NCBI GenBank assembly: GCA_964406095.1
Contig: CAYOQJ010000093.1
Coordinates: forward strand, 1 to 12,810
Source of the DNA: M55B167 sp964406095
Lineage (GTDB): Bacteria; Verrucomicrobiota; Kiritimatiellia; RFP12; UBA1067
DNA length: 12,810 nucleotides
Reading direction: 5' to 3'
Positions 5,766-12,810 of the stretch are shown here, in pieces (within the stretch, counting starts at the first letter, position 1; the number at the start of each line of letters is the position of its first letter). Under the pieces are notes generated by a model, which made no database searches, had not been told where the DNA came from, and saw nothing but the letters and a program-made list of their open reading frames with translations. A program made the position numbers and the translations under genes.

Positions 5766-7730
5766 CTACTGCGCCCGCGGATTACGCATCAGATAAATAT
5801 AGCCGTCCTCGGCACCACAGAGTAGCTCGGGGATGCCATCGGCATCAAAATCAGCCGTTGTCGGACTGGTCGTATGGCCGGCCAGTCGCTGTTGCGACAG
5901 ATTCCCTTCGAGCTTAAAATAAAATTTTCCGTCTGACTCTTTGATCTGACGATAAAACTGCGCATTAATTGAATTAGCCAGAATATCCATTCTGCCGTCG
6001 CCATCCCAATCAGTCAGGCAGAACTTGCGGCGTCCGCTGCCGCCTGCGCTCTTGTAATTCAGCCGCAACTCATTTCCCTGCTCATCCAGGAAGATACGTG
6101 TCGGAGGCAGCAGAATCAGTTTTCCATCGCGCCGCTGTCGCTCGAAGAAAGCCAGATAGCCAGCATGATCCAGCATCACAATATCAACCAGACCATCATT
6201 GTTCCAATCAGTCGCATAAGGAGTTGTACGCCACTGCGTCAACAACCCCTTGCCCTCCGGACGCAGCCAGCCCCATGCCAGCGTCGGCTGTGGCTCATTC
6301 CATTCGACCTCAATCGGCCGCTCCGTTTCCAGATCAAGCTTTCCGCGTCCTGTTCCGCGATACCAGACCACCTTACCCCAGATCGAGTTGACGACAATAT
6401 CCGGCAGACCATCACCATCCCAATCCGCCACTTTTACTGTGGTATAACCCCACTTGCGTTCACACGGACCCTGAATGCTGCCGTTTTCACCAGCCATAAT
6501 TCGCAGTTTCTCACCATTCACCTTGAAATACCGCGGTGCCGACCACTTAGGCCGCGCGACACCCGGTTTGCTGTAATTCTCAATCAGCGCGATGTGACCG
6601 GCAGTGTTGCCGCAGATCAAATCGAGGTCGCCGTCGCCATCCCAATCAACGGCATCCGGCGTGACCAGGGCGCCGAATTTAACCTTGTCGGCCACCTGAC
6701 GGAAATAACGCGGATGCTTGAAAATCGGCGTTCCAGTAGCATCAAACCTCCCTGTGTTCTCAACGAAAGCCACGCGTCCATCCTCATCACCGCAGATCAG
6801 ATCAATATCGCCGTCACCATCCCAATCCAAAGCGACCGGGGTGATCATTTCAAGTTCCATGGTCACTTTTTTGCCAACAGCGTCTTTTATCCAGACGCCG
6901 GATGCGTACTCCGGCTGTGTGCGGCTGCCGATATTTTTAAAATAGGTGAAACCGTCAACAAATTCACCGCAGAGCAGATCGAGATCGCCGTCGCCATCGA
7001 AATCCGCAAAATTCGGATAAGGATTGCCATAGACCTCCAGTGTTGCGCCGCCGGCGCACAACATCTCCGGCGTTGCGTATTCAGGTTGTTCCGTTGTTCC
7101 CGTGTTGCGGGCAATATACACATAACCGTGCAGCGGCTGATTCGTCCAGACACCCCGCTCGTTGTAGGCGTCCGCCCAGCCGTAGCCTGTCCAGTCGCCG
7201 ACACCAATCGCGAGATCAAGCGCACCATTGCCATCGAAGTCAACATAACGCCAGACATTGCCCCGCACGCGGTTTGGATGCACATTGCTTTTCAGCCCCT
7301 TGATCTCCACCGCATTATCAAAACCGACACTCCGATAATCCACAAACTCCTTACCATTGGTCAGAATGCGCTCAGCACCATCAACATAACTCGCCGCTAT
7401 ATTATGGTAGCCGCGATCCAGACGTTTTCCATAATTGAAAAGCGGCATCTTTTGAATTTTTGAACCCAGCAAGCCAAAGCTGATTTTATTTAACAACGAC
7501 GGGTTAGAAAGATTTTCAAAATAATAGGTGCCGTTGTATGGTTTATCGGGGCAGGAGACCAACAGGTCTATATCACCATCACCATCATAATCCAATGGTA
7601 GTGGCCAAGCCCACAAACCAACTCCCAGATCGACCTCCAGCCCGGGGTTGTTGTAGGCCAGCCGTTCAAAGTCCGCGGCGTAACCCGACAGGGTTAAAAC
7701 CACTGTAAAAATATAAATGATGTTTTTCAT
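5766..7730 (-). CDS. Secreted FG-GAP/VCBS-type repeat protein
   Basis: A 654-residue exported protein with a signal peptide (KN then a hydrophobic run ending SGYAA, likely cleavage near 19/20). It has nine acidic calcium-loop motifs of the type DxDGDGxxD, beginning near residues 47, 164, 243, 302, 362, 436, 508, 574 and 627. Most are followed by a DLLCG or DIVVNS-type strand and then aromatic text such as AFVENTG. This is the FG-GAP-like pattern, expected to fold as calcium-stabilised beta-propeller blades. No catalytic domain, membrane anchor or sorting signal is visible. The frame stays open to an ATG at 7832, but those 34 extra residues come from the repeat element upstream. The ATG at 7730, with an AAGGA ribosome binding site about 9 bases away and the signal peptide, is the better start. 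Adhesion or glycan binding is plausible but unproven. Confidence 0.88.
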   Translation of the reverse strand: MKNIIYIFTVVLTLSGYAADFERLAYNNPGLEVDLGVGLWAWPLPLDYDGDGDIDLLVSCPDKPYNGTYYFENLSNPSLLNKISFGLLGSKIQKMPLFNYGKRLDRGYHNIAASYVDGAERILTNGKEFVDYRSVGFDNAVEIKGLKSNVHPNRVRGNVWRYVDFDGNGALDLAIGVGDWTGYGWADAYNERGVWTNQPLHGYVYIARNTGTTEQPEYATPEMLCAGGATLEVYGNPYPNFADFDGDGDLDLLCGEFVDGFTYFKNIGSRTQPEYASGVWIKDAVGKKVTMELEMITPVALDWDGDGDIDLICGDEDGRVAFVENTGRFDATGTPIFKHPRYFRQVADKVKFGALVTPDAVDWDGDGDLDLICGNTAGHIALIENYSKPGVARPKWSAPRYFKVNGEKLRIMAGENGSIQGPCERKWGYTTVKVADWDGDGLPDIVVNSIWGKVVWYRGTGRGKLDLETERPIEVEWNEPQPTLAWGWLRPEGKGLLTQWRTTPYATDWNNDGLVDIVMLDHAGYLAFFERQRRDGKLILLPPTRIFLDEQGNELRLNYKSAGGSGRRKFCLTDWDGDGRMDILANSINAQFYRQIKESDGKFYFKLEGNLSQQRLAGHTTSPTTADFDADGIPELLCGAEDGYIYLMRNPRAQ

Positions 7731-7810
7731 TCTCTCTTTCCTTTTTTTATAAGCGTTTAAATTGTAGCTGCCGATGCACTTCAACTCGCGCCAGGCTTGT
7801 AGATAAATTT

Positions 7811-7923
7811 TAACACGAAGGCACGGAGACACAGGGGACAGAGGGAGCCGTGAATGGCCGGTGAGGTCACCGGCCCCACAGTTCCCTCTATGAACTCCGC
7901 GACTCTGTGTCTCTGTGTCAAAC
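7811..7923. repeat. Composite dispersed repeat element between two propeller genes
   Basis: The outer parts are imperfect inverted repeats rich in the words CACGGAGACACAGG (left) and CTCTGTGTCTCTGTGT (right). The centre holds the perfect palindrome arms GGCCGGTGA/TCACCGGCC with a 2-base loop (7856-7875). On the minus strand, 7881-7847 matches the start of the repeat array at the right edge of the window. Sequence words like the outer arms are common dispersed repeats in several bacterial phyla, by my recollection. The element fills most of the 204-base gap between the FG-GAP gene and the upstream sialidase-like gene. Confidence 0.75.
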
Positions 7924-7934
7924 CTCCAGTATAA

Positions 7935-9245
7935 TCAATAAACCAATTCACGGAAATTCTTCACTGTATGAAAGGTGATCAGATTGCCGTCGTGCGCATT
8001 TTTAGCGCGACTGTCGCCACTGCGCGAAACCACACACAGATTCTCTCCGTCAAAGGCCATTGACGCGTAGTGACGTCCCTCACCGGCGGAACCGCCCACC
8101 GCCACCAGACCGGCGAAGCACCAGTCCACCATGTTTTTAGAGAAATGCAACTGCAAGCGGTGACGCTCGTTATTGGGCAGATTATAACGGTTATCCGGCA
8201 GGCGGTCGGCGCGGGTCATGGAGTCGGTCGCCTGAGAACTCAACAGCCAGTAGAGTTTGGTTGCCTCGTCGTACAGCACATGAAAACGCATCTGACCTCC
8301 GGGGCAGGGCAGAAAAAGAGCGTGTTTGCCGGATGGCATCTTTTCCAGCATCGTCTCCATGCTGCCGTCAGCCTTTTCAACCACCTTGGCGATTGCGGCG
8401 TAGCCGGTGCCGCCGGTATGCGCCCGCGCCCAGAGATGAAAGGTTTTACCCTCGGGATCAAACCAATAGTGATCAGGGTCATTAATCTGCACCACATTCG
8501 TCTCCAGCCAGCCGATCGGCGCGCAGGTGCGCCGCGGAGCTGCCGGATAACTGCCGGGCCAGGCTCCGGGATAAAAGGGCACACCGAAGTAGTCAAGCGG
8601 CATCTCCTGATAAAGTCCGGGAATGGTATCTTTAAACGGCAGTTCGGATGCAAAGGTCCAGCTCTCACGCTTGGTGAGATCGTCCGTAACCTTGGCGCGC
8701 ATCAGCACCGGTGCCAACTCGCCGACCGGCCAGGCCTTAATTTGGCGGCTGACTCTGCGCTCCATCACCAAATAAACACAGCCGTTGGCATACCAGACAT
8801 TACAGGCCGATTGATGCCAATGCTGATCGTCGGTCAACTCCACGCTCTCGCTCCAAGTGTCACCTCCGTCGTCGGAGCGGATGACACTCAAATCACCGAA
8901 CCGACCCAGAACGTAGATGGCTTTGCCTGCGACAAAGGGACGCGCATGCCCGAATGGGAAAGCAGCTCTTTGTTTCCAGGTTTTGCCATGATCATCCGAG
9001 CTGAACACGCGTCCACGCGGATCCTCCTTCTTACGACCTTTGCCGCCGAACTCCATTGTAACAATCAGACGTCCGCTGTCGAGCCGCACAATGCCCGGGG
9101 TATAGCAGTAGATATCCTCCGGTGAGGGTGATTCGCAGACCACGACATAGTCATTGGCCAGCGGACGCACCGGCGAACCCGTTTCCGCCAATACAAACCC
9201 CAGCAGATTTGCAACTAAAACAAAACCTATTAGCAACTTCCTCAT
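7935..9245 (-). CDS. Secreted sialidase-superfamily (BNR/Asp-box) protein
   Basis: A 436-residue protein with a signal peptide (MRKLL, hydrophobic core, cleavage after FVLA at about residue 20). Two Asp-boxes are clear: SSDDHGKTW (82-90) and SDDGGDTW (124-131). This is the turn motif of six-bladed sialidase-type propellers. The GIVRLDSGRLIVTMEFGG stretch (51-68) corresponds to the first blade. The usual RIP motif holding the first catalytic arginine of true sialidases is not seen: the equivalent place reads YTPG. It may therefore act on another sugar or only bind. The start has an AAAGGAAAG ribosome binding site. It lies downstream of a second Asp-box protein on the same strand with a repeat-containing gap of 167 bases. 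Fold confidence is high, exact activity low. Confidence 0.82.
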   Translation of the reverse strand: MRKLLIGFVLVANLLGFVLAETGSPVRPLANDYVVVCESPSPEDIYCYTPGIVRLDSGRLIVTMEFGGKGRKKEDPRGRVFSSDDHGKTWKQRAAFPFGHARPFVAGKAIYVLGRFGDLSVIRSDDGGDTWSESVELTDDQHWHQSACNVWYANGCVYLVMERRVSRQIKAWPVGELAPVLMRAKVTDDLTKRESWTFASELPFKDTIPGLYQEMPLDYFGVPFYPGAWPGSYPAAPRRTCAPIGWLETNVVQINDPDHYWFDPEGKTFHLWARAHTGGTGYAAIAKVVEKADGSMETMLEKMPSGKHALFLPCPGGQMRFHVLYDEATKLYWLLSSQATDSMTRADRLPDNRYNLPNNERHRLQLHFSKNMVDWCFAGLVAVGGSAGEGRHYASMAFDGENLCVVSRSGDSRAKNAHDGNLITFHTVKNFRELVY

Positions 9246-9264
9246 TTCTTTCCTTTCTTTTCTT

Positions 9265-9400
9265 TTTTAGACAGGATTATCAGTTCATCCTGCAATCCTG
9301 TCTAAAATATATGCTGTCCTTGTCATGTTAATCATGGAAAACGAAGTAAGGCCAACCTTATGGTGGCAGTGACCACAGGGAGCGGCAATCCTGTCTAAAA
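9265..9400. repeat. TAGACAGGATT-type dispersed repeat element
   Basis: TTTTAGACAGGATT (9265-9278) and AATCCTGTCTAAAA (9294-9307) are perfect 14-bp inverted repeats around a 15-base spacer. The 16-mer GCAATCCTGTCTAAAA occurs at 9292-9307 and again, in the same orientation, at 9385-9400. Similar CAGGAT-word repeats are dispersed in many bacterial genomes, by my recollection. The element fills most of the gap between the two sialidase-like genes. On the coding strand no T-tract follows the stem, so it is not called a terminator. Confidence 0.75.
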
Positions 9401-9412
9401 ATACAAACTCTT

Positions 9413-10426
9413 TTATAATATCGCCGGATCAAGGACGACAAAGCGCACATTGACACGCTTCCAGGTGTAGGTGATGTACAGCAGACCGTCAGAACCCTGA
9501 ATCACCGCCGGATAACTAAACTCTCCCTTTTCATCTTCGAGTGTCAGTGAATTTTTCCAGTTAATTCCGTCAGTTGAAACTCCGACATTGAGCGGCGAAC
9601 GTCCCTTAGGCGTATGGTTGTAAAGTAGCACATGGCGTCCGTCCTTCATCGTCACGGCATCGGTGCCTGAGTTAGGGTTGGGCATATCCAGCAGCGTCAT
9701 CGCGCCCCAGGTTGCGCCGTTGTCGGCGGAGCTGACCGAAAAAACCTTCTGCTGGCGGGTGCGTCCCACAGCCATCAGTCTGCCGTCGCCAAGCAGGAGA
9801 ATCGAAGGCTGAATGGCGCCGATAGCCTTGCCGTCGTTGACCGGCCCGATGCGCTGCCACTCTTCAGCCAGCCCTGATGTTTTTTCAAAGTGCACGCGCC
9901 AACCGTCGAACTCAATCGAGGATCCGCAGAGAATGCTCCCGTCTGCCAACTGGACCGGCTTGTTTTTCACCGGGCCGACAAAGTTATCCGGCAGACGCCG
10001 CGCCTCGCTCCAGCTCCTTCCGTTGTCATCGGAAAGCTTGAGCATCCCCCACCAGGTGCGAGGATCGGGGCCGACCTTATAGAAGAGCATCAGCGGCCCC
10101 TCCCGCGGCTGAAACAAGACCGGATTCCAGCAGGGATGTCTTGCCATATCCTGTTGCAGACCACTCGCGACCGGATGAGCGGCACTCCATACTCCACCAT
10201 CACGCTTACGTCGCGAGAGATAGATGCAGACATCCTTATGCTTCTCATGGGTGCCACCGAACCAGGCGCTGACCAGCCAATCGCCGCTTTCGGCGATTGT
10301 GGAGGCATGCACGCTGCGGGTCGGCATCGGATCGTTGATGAACTCACTCACTAAAACCGCCGATTCATTCGCACCGGCAATAGTTGCCAGTGTCAACCCT
10401 GCTATCATAATGTTAAGCTGATTCAT
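9413..10426 (-). CDS. Secreted exo-sialidase-like (BNR_2) protein
   Basis: A 337-residue protein of the BNR_2-type sialidase superfamily. A short signal peptide (NIMIAGLTLATIAGA) precedes the propeller. Family features are RSVHAST (37-43), which positions the first arginine, SAWFGGTHEKHKDVCIYLSR (53-72), and three Asp-boxes near 132-139 (SDDNGRSW), 232-240 (SSADNGATW) and 284-290. GEFSYPAVIQ (301-310) and ITYTWKR (318-324), the conserved C-terminal blades, follow. Close relatives are annotated as exo-alpha-sialidases, but many act on other glycans or are uncharacterised. An ATG four codons upstream (10438) is possible, but the ATG at 10426 has AAGGA 4 bases before it and gives the cleaner signal peptide. 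It lies 90 bases downstream of the NHL-type gene, probably in the same transcription unit. Confidence 0.85.
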   Translation of the reverse strand: MNQLNIMIAGLTLATIAGANESAVLVSEFINDPMPTRSVHASTIAESGDWLVSAWFGGTHEKHKDVCIYLSRRKRDGGVWSAAHPVASGLQQDMARHPCWNPVLFQPREGPLMLFYKVGPDPRTWWGMLKLSDDNGRSWSEARRLPDNFVGPVKNKPVQLADGSILCGSSIEFDGWRVHFEKTSGLAEEWQRIGPVNDGKAIGAIQPSILLLGDGRLMAVGRTRQQKVFSVSSADNGATWGAMTLLDMPNPNSGTDAVTMKDGRHVLLYNHTPKGRSPLNVGVSTDGINWKNSLTLEDEKGEFSYPAVIQGSDGLLYITYTWKRVNVRFVVLDPAIL

Positions 10427-10516
10427 ACTATCCTTCATTCTGAGTTCACTTTAAAAATATTTTTCGAGCTAATCGAGCGATCCGACACCATATGGCGAAT
10501 CGCCCGATCATTACGG

Positions 10517-12418
10517 TCAGCGCACGGTCATCATCGTTCCAGGAACCGGCGGCTCTTCGCCGATGACATCCGCGAACACCATGTAGGTCGGCGCGGCCAG
10601 GCCGGAAAGCTCAACCGCTTGTAATTCATCACCGGTGCGCCGCCGGAGAATGCCAAACACAGGGTCGGTGTAATACACCCTTCCGTTGATAACCTCCACG
10701 TCAAGGTAAGTGTGCCAGGGAGTGTTATCCAATAACTTTTTTGCAGCCGACGGCACTGTTTGCTCCGGTGCCCAGAAAATATCCTGTATGCCGAAGCCGC
10801 TTAGGATCAGACCAGCTCCCGTAATCGCGCTGTTACCCGCGGGCGGATCATACACTCCTATCGGGTCATAGTAGAAAATACTGGGATTGCCAAGCTCTTT
10901 ATTGCCTTGGATCTCACCGGCGGGATTGCTGTAGTATACCCGTCCGGTGGCATCATAAAGCTGAGTCGGATCATTGTACCAGGAGCTGAAATAAACATTG
11001 CCTTCACCGTCAACAGCGACACCGCGCGGTTCAATCAATTGATTGCCGGAGGGCAGTGAAGAATCATCCACAAAGACCGCGGCGGTGCGATTGAGCAGGC
11101 TGATCTTATAGATGGCACTGCCGTAGGTGTGCGTATCCAGATAATCAACCGGCATCGCATTCGACCATTTTGTGCCGTTGTTCTGGATATAAATCGTGTG
11201 CGCATCGGTCACGTAAAGACTCCGGCCGTCGGGAGTGAGCGCCAGCGCGGCAGGAACGCAATCAGAGTAGGCACTCTGGCTGAAATCAAATGCCACCGCT
11301 TTGAAGGTTCCCCACTTGCTGAATTTGAGGATGCGTCCGCCAGCCACCCCCTCCGCCACATAAACCGTGTTGCTGTGAGTCGCCAGTCCGCGCGGTTCGC
11401 GCAGAGGAGCGCCATTATAATTCACGCCCTCGCCGCCGGCGAAATAATTTTCTTCGACATCATAGGCATTGGCAGTGTCAAACGACACACGCATAACCCG
11501 ATTGGAAATTGTCTCAGAGATAAGCAGCTCGCCGATTTTAGGGCGCAGTGGCGCGGAAGGGAGGGTGATGATTTCACGCGACTCAATCGGCTGATCAAAT
11601 AGAATCGTATAACTCAGATTGACAAAATCATAGGCGGCGATATCGCCGTCCTGGACACGTGCGCCGATCAACTGATCGCCGAGGCGGGTCATACCGAGAC
11701 GGTTCATTGCATCGCTTATGGCGCGCACCTCTCTGGTGTCATTGAGCACATCCACCAGCCAGGTGTTGTCTCCCATACTTGTGCAATAGAGTTTCTGCGT
11801 AATGTCGTCATAAAAAAGTCCCTGAACACCTCCCATATTGGTGACCTTGCCCAGATATGATCCGTCGACAGCACTGAATTTGTAGGCGGTGCCATTACTT
11901 CTCTCCGAAACCCAGAGATTGCCGTACTCATCCTCGCAGATTCCGCGGTGAATCTGAAACTTCCAAAGAACCTCACCCAGCGTGTTAGTGCCGCTGTTAT
12001 CAATAAACAGACCGCCCTCGCCGGTTACAGTACTGTAACGATGCACCACCGCGTTGGTTGTAGCTTGACTGAAGTTTGGATTGATATTGGCGTAAAGCCA
12101 CAAACCGTCACGCGATACCGCCATATGTTCGACATTGCCATCCTGATCCACCAGCACCCGGCGGAAATTGCCCTGCATATCAAACTCGAGAATACGCGCG
12201 TCACCGGAGTGTTCTCCGATAAAAACGCTACGCCCGTCGCTCGCCAATCCCTTGAAACTATTCTTACGTCCGCCGTAGCTATTGCGATTATTGGCGAAGT
12301 CGCCCACCTTGCTCCAGACACCGTTTTCAATAGTGAGCTCGACAGCATTGGTGCCGTACAACTGCAGCACCCGCTCCGCCGCCACCGTCGGCAGCAAAGC
12401 TGTAAATAAGAGAGCCAT
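10517..12418 (-). CDS. Secreted NHL/SMP-30-like beta-propeller, apparent 5' frameshift
   Basis: A 633-residue frame with repeated NHL-like strands: RGICEDEYGNLWVSER (158-173), GLATHSNTVYVAEG, ALALTPDGRSLYVTDA, GVAVDGEGNVYFSSW and DVEVINGRVYYTDP. These predict a long extracytoplasmic beta-propeller of one or two domains, without recognisable catalytic residues. The frame's first ATG (12418) gives a signal peptide lacking its basic N-region (MALLFTALLPTVAA). A better start, ATG at 12453 with AAGGAG 4 bases upstream, opens MKTQAKKQRPF and hits a stop overlapping 12418 (TAATG). One extra A in the A7 run at 12433-12439 would join the two into a textbook signal peptide and a 645-residue protein. 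It heads the run of four propeller genes. The C-terminus lacks a PEP-CTERM or type IX sorting signal. Confidence 0.82.
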   Translation of the reverse strand: MALLFTALLPTVAAERVLQLYGTNAVELTIENGVWSKVGDFANNRNSYGGRKNSFKGLASDGRSVFIGEHSGDARILEFDMQGNFRRVLVDQDGNVEHMAVSRDGLWLYANINPNFSQATTNAVVHRYSTVTGEGGLFIDNSGTNTLGEVLWKFQIHRGICEDEYGNLWVSERSNGTAYKFSAVDGSYLGKVTNMGGVQGLFYDDITQKLYCTSMGDNTWLVDVLNDTREVRAISDAMNRLGMTRLGDQLIGARVQDGDIAAYDFVNLSYTILFDQPIESREIITLPSAPLRPKIGELLISETISNRVMRVSFDTANAYDVEENYFAGGEGVNYNGAPLREPRGLATHSNTVYVAEGVAGGRILKFSKWGTFKAVAFDFSQSAYSDCVPAALALTPDGRSLYVTDAHTIYIQNNGTKWSNAMPVDYLDTHTYGSAIYKISLLNRTAAVFVDDSSLPSGNQLIEPRGVAVDGEGNVYFSSWYNDPTQLYDATGRVYYSNPAGEIQGNKELGNPSIFYYDPIGVYDPPAGNSAITGAGLILSGFGIQDIFWAPEQTVPSAAKKLLDNTPWHTYLDVEVINGRVYYTDPVFGILRRRTGDELQAVELSGLAAPTYMVFADVIGEEPPVPGTMMTVR

Positions 12419-12453
12419 TAGAATGGCCGTTGTTTTTTTGCCTGTGTTTTCAT
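12418..12453 (-). other. Out-of-frame 5' segment of the NHL gene (11-codon frame)
   Basis: AAGGAG at 12458-12463 precedes an ATG at 12453. The frame reads MKTQAKKQRPF and stops at 12418-12420, with the stop overlapping the downstream ATG as TAATG. It carries the lysines expected of the signal-peptide N-region that the main frame lacks. Alternatives are an assembly error in the A7 tract, a phase-variable tract, or a real leader peptide with stop-start coupling. Confidence 0.65.
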
Positions 12454-12642
12454 TTCTCTCCTTGTTTGTACTTAATCCACGATTTCATTTTAGTTCTGGA
12501 AATCGCCCCTGCAATTTTCCGCTTCAGATTATCGGTGTCCTCATCCGCGTCGCCGCGCCACTGCGCGAGATCTCATGCCACTCAAAGATCGGCTACTACA
12601 TTGCCGCGCGAAAACAAACCGGCAATTTTCTCAGCTTAATCT
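12454..12642. other. Upstream region of the propeller gene run
   Basis: No credible gene on either strand; short open frames here have no recognisable domain and look like chance. It must hold the promoter of the minus-strand run if that run starts at 12453, but no convincing -35/-10 pair is visible. The ribosome binding site AAGGAG is at 12458-12463. Confidence 0.4.
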
Positions 12643-12810
12643 CTGTGGGGCCGGTGCCTGTCCGCCGTAGCCATCTTACGGCAAACTCATCTGTGGGGCC
12701 AGTGACCTCACCGGCCATCTTACGGCGGGTGGGGTCACCCGCCCTACAGCAGGAACCTCACCGGCCATCTTGCGGCAAACCCATCTGTGGGGCCGGTGAC
12801 CTCACCGGCC
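12643..12810 (+). repeat. Array of palindromic repeats, runs off the right edge
   Basis: Units begin CTGTGGGGCC at 12643, 12691 and 12785. Their common form is CTGTGGGGCCGGTGACCTC followed by ACCGGCCATCTTACGGC, then usually AAACTCAT. Unit 1 has a diverged middle. Unit 2 carries a different inserted palindrome, GGCGGGTG/CACCCGCC (12724-12743), and then a second partial copy of the unit's right half (12754-12784). The third ends exactly at the window edge after the palindrome GGCCGGTGA/TCACCGGCC (12791-12810). The same unit occurs once on the minus strand at 7847-7881. Spacing and sequence are too irregular for a CRISPR. Confidence 0.8.

Noticed and set aside
6165..7463. Long plus-strand open frame (432 codons) opposite the FG-GAP gene
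   Set aside because: It is antisense to clear calcium-loop repeats, and its periodic ITVTIPI-like text is the reverse reading of the DGDGD codons.
7731..7832. N-terminal extension of the FG-GAP protein to an ATG at 7832
   Set aside because: The extension is translated partly from a dispersed repeat and would bury the signal peptide; the ATG at 7730 has a ribosome binding site.
8070..9125. Long plus-strand open frame (351 codons) opposite the sialidase-like gene
   Set aside because: No recognisable domain and no signal; it mirrors the well-supported minus-strand Asp-box gene.
10490..10512. Extra REP copy near GGCGAATCGCCCGATCATT
   Set aside because: It shares only short words with the GGGCGAAT hairpin and has weak 5-bp arms, so it is not the same repeat.
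12643..12810. CRISPR array
   Set aside because: Units are internally palindromic and unevenly spaced, spacers are not unique, and no cas genes are present.

Overview
This is a chromosomal window from a Gram-negative bacterium of moderate GC content. Long secreted beta-propeller proteins, sialidase-like Asp-box enzymes, a lone EboE-like protein and many dispersed palindromic repeats fit the PVC group, perhaps Kiritimatiellota or Lentisphaerota. This placement is inference from gene style; no rRNA or other taxonomic marker is present.

The left part (1-4646) is mostly housekeeping and envelope functions. It holds the 5' end of a YycJ/WalJ-like metallo-hydrolase (minus strand), then lipoyl synthase lipA overlapping a GtrA-type membrane protein (plus). 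UDP-glucose 6-dehydrogenase is convergent to these (minus). After an AT-rich intergenic stretch come a very short predicted lipoprotein and, in the same reading frame after one stop codon, an EboE-like TIM-barrel protein (plus). GtrA and UDP-glucose dehydrogenase both point to envelope polysaccharide metabolism.

The middle (4687-5753) is a REP-associated tyrosine transposase (RAYT) fused to a DprA-like Rossmann domain. Its gene carries three in-frame copies of a GTAG-plus-hairpin REP sequence, and a 12-bp inverted repeat brackets its start codon.

The right part (5766-12453, all minus strand) is a run of four genes for exported proteins, all predicted beta-propellers: an NHL/SMP-30-like protein, two Asp-box (BNR) sialidase-superfamily proteins, and an FG-GAP/VCBS-type protein with nine calcium-loop motifs. 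The set looks extracytoplasmic and glycan-related, but no substrate can be read from the sequence. The first gene's signal peptide is split by an apparent one-base deletion in an A7 run.

The gaps between these genes hold several dispersed repeat families: a composite element built on the palindrome GGCCGGTGA/TCACCGGCC, an array of the same palindrome running off the right edge, and a TAGACAGGATT element. No tRNA, rRNA, CRISPR array or convincing rho-independent terminator was found.
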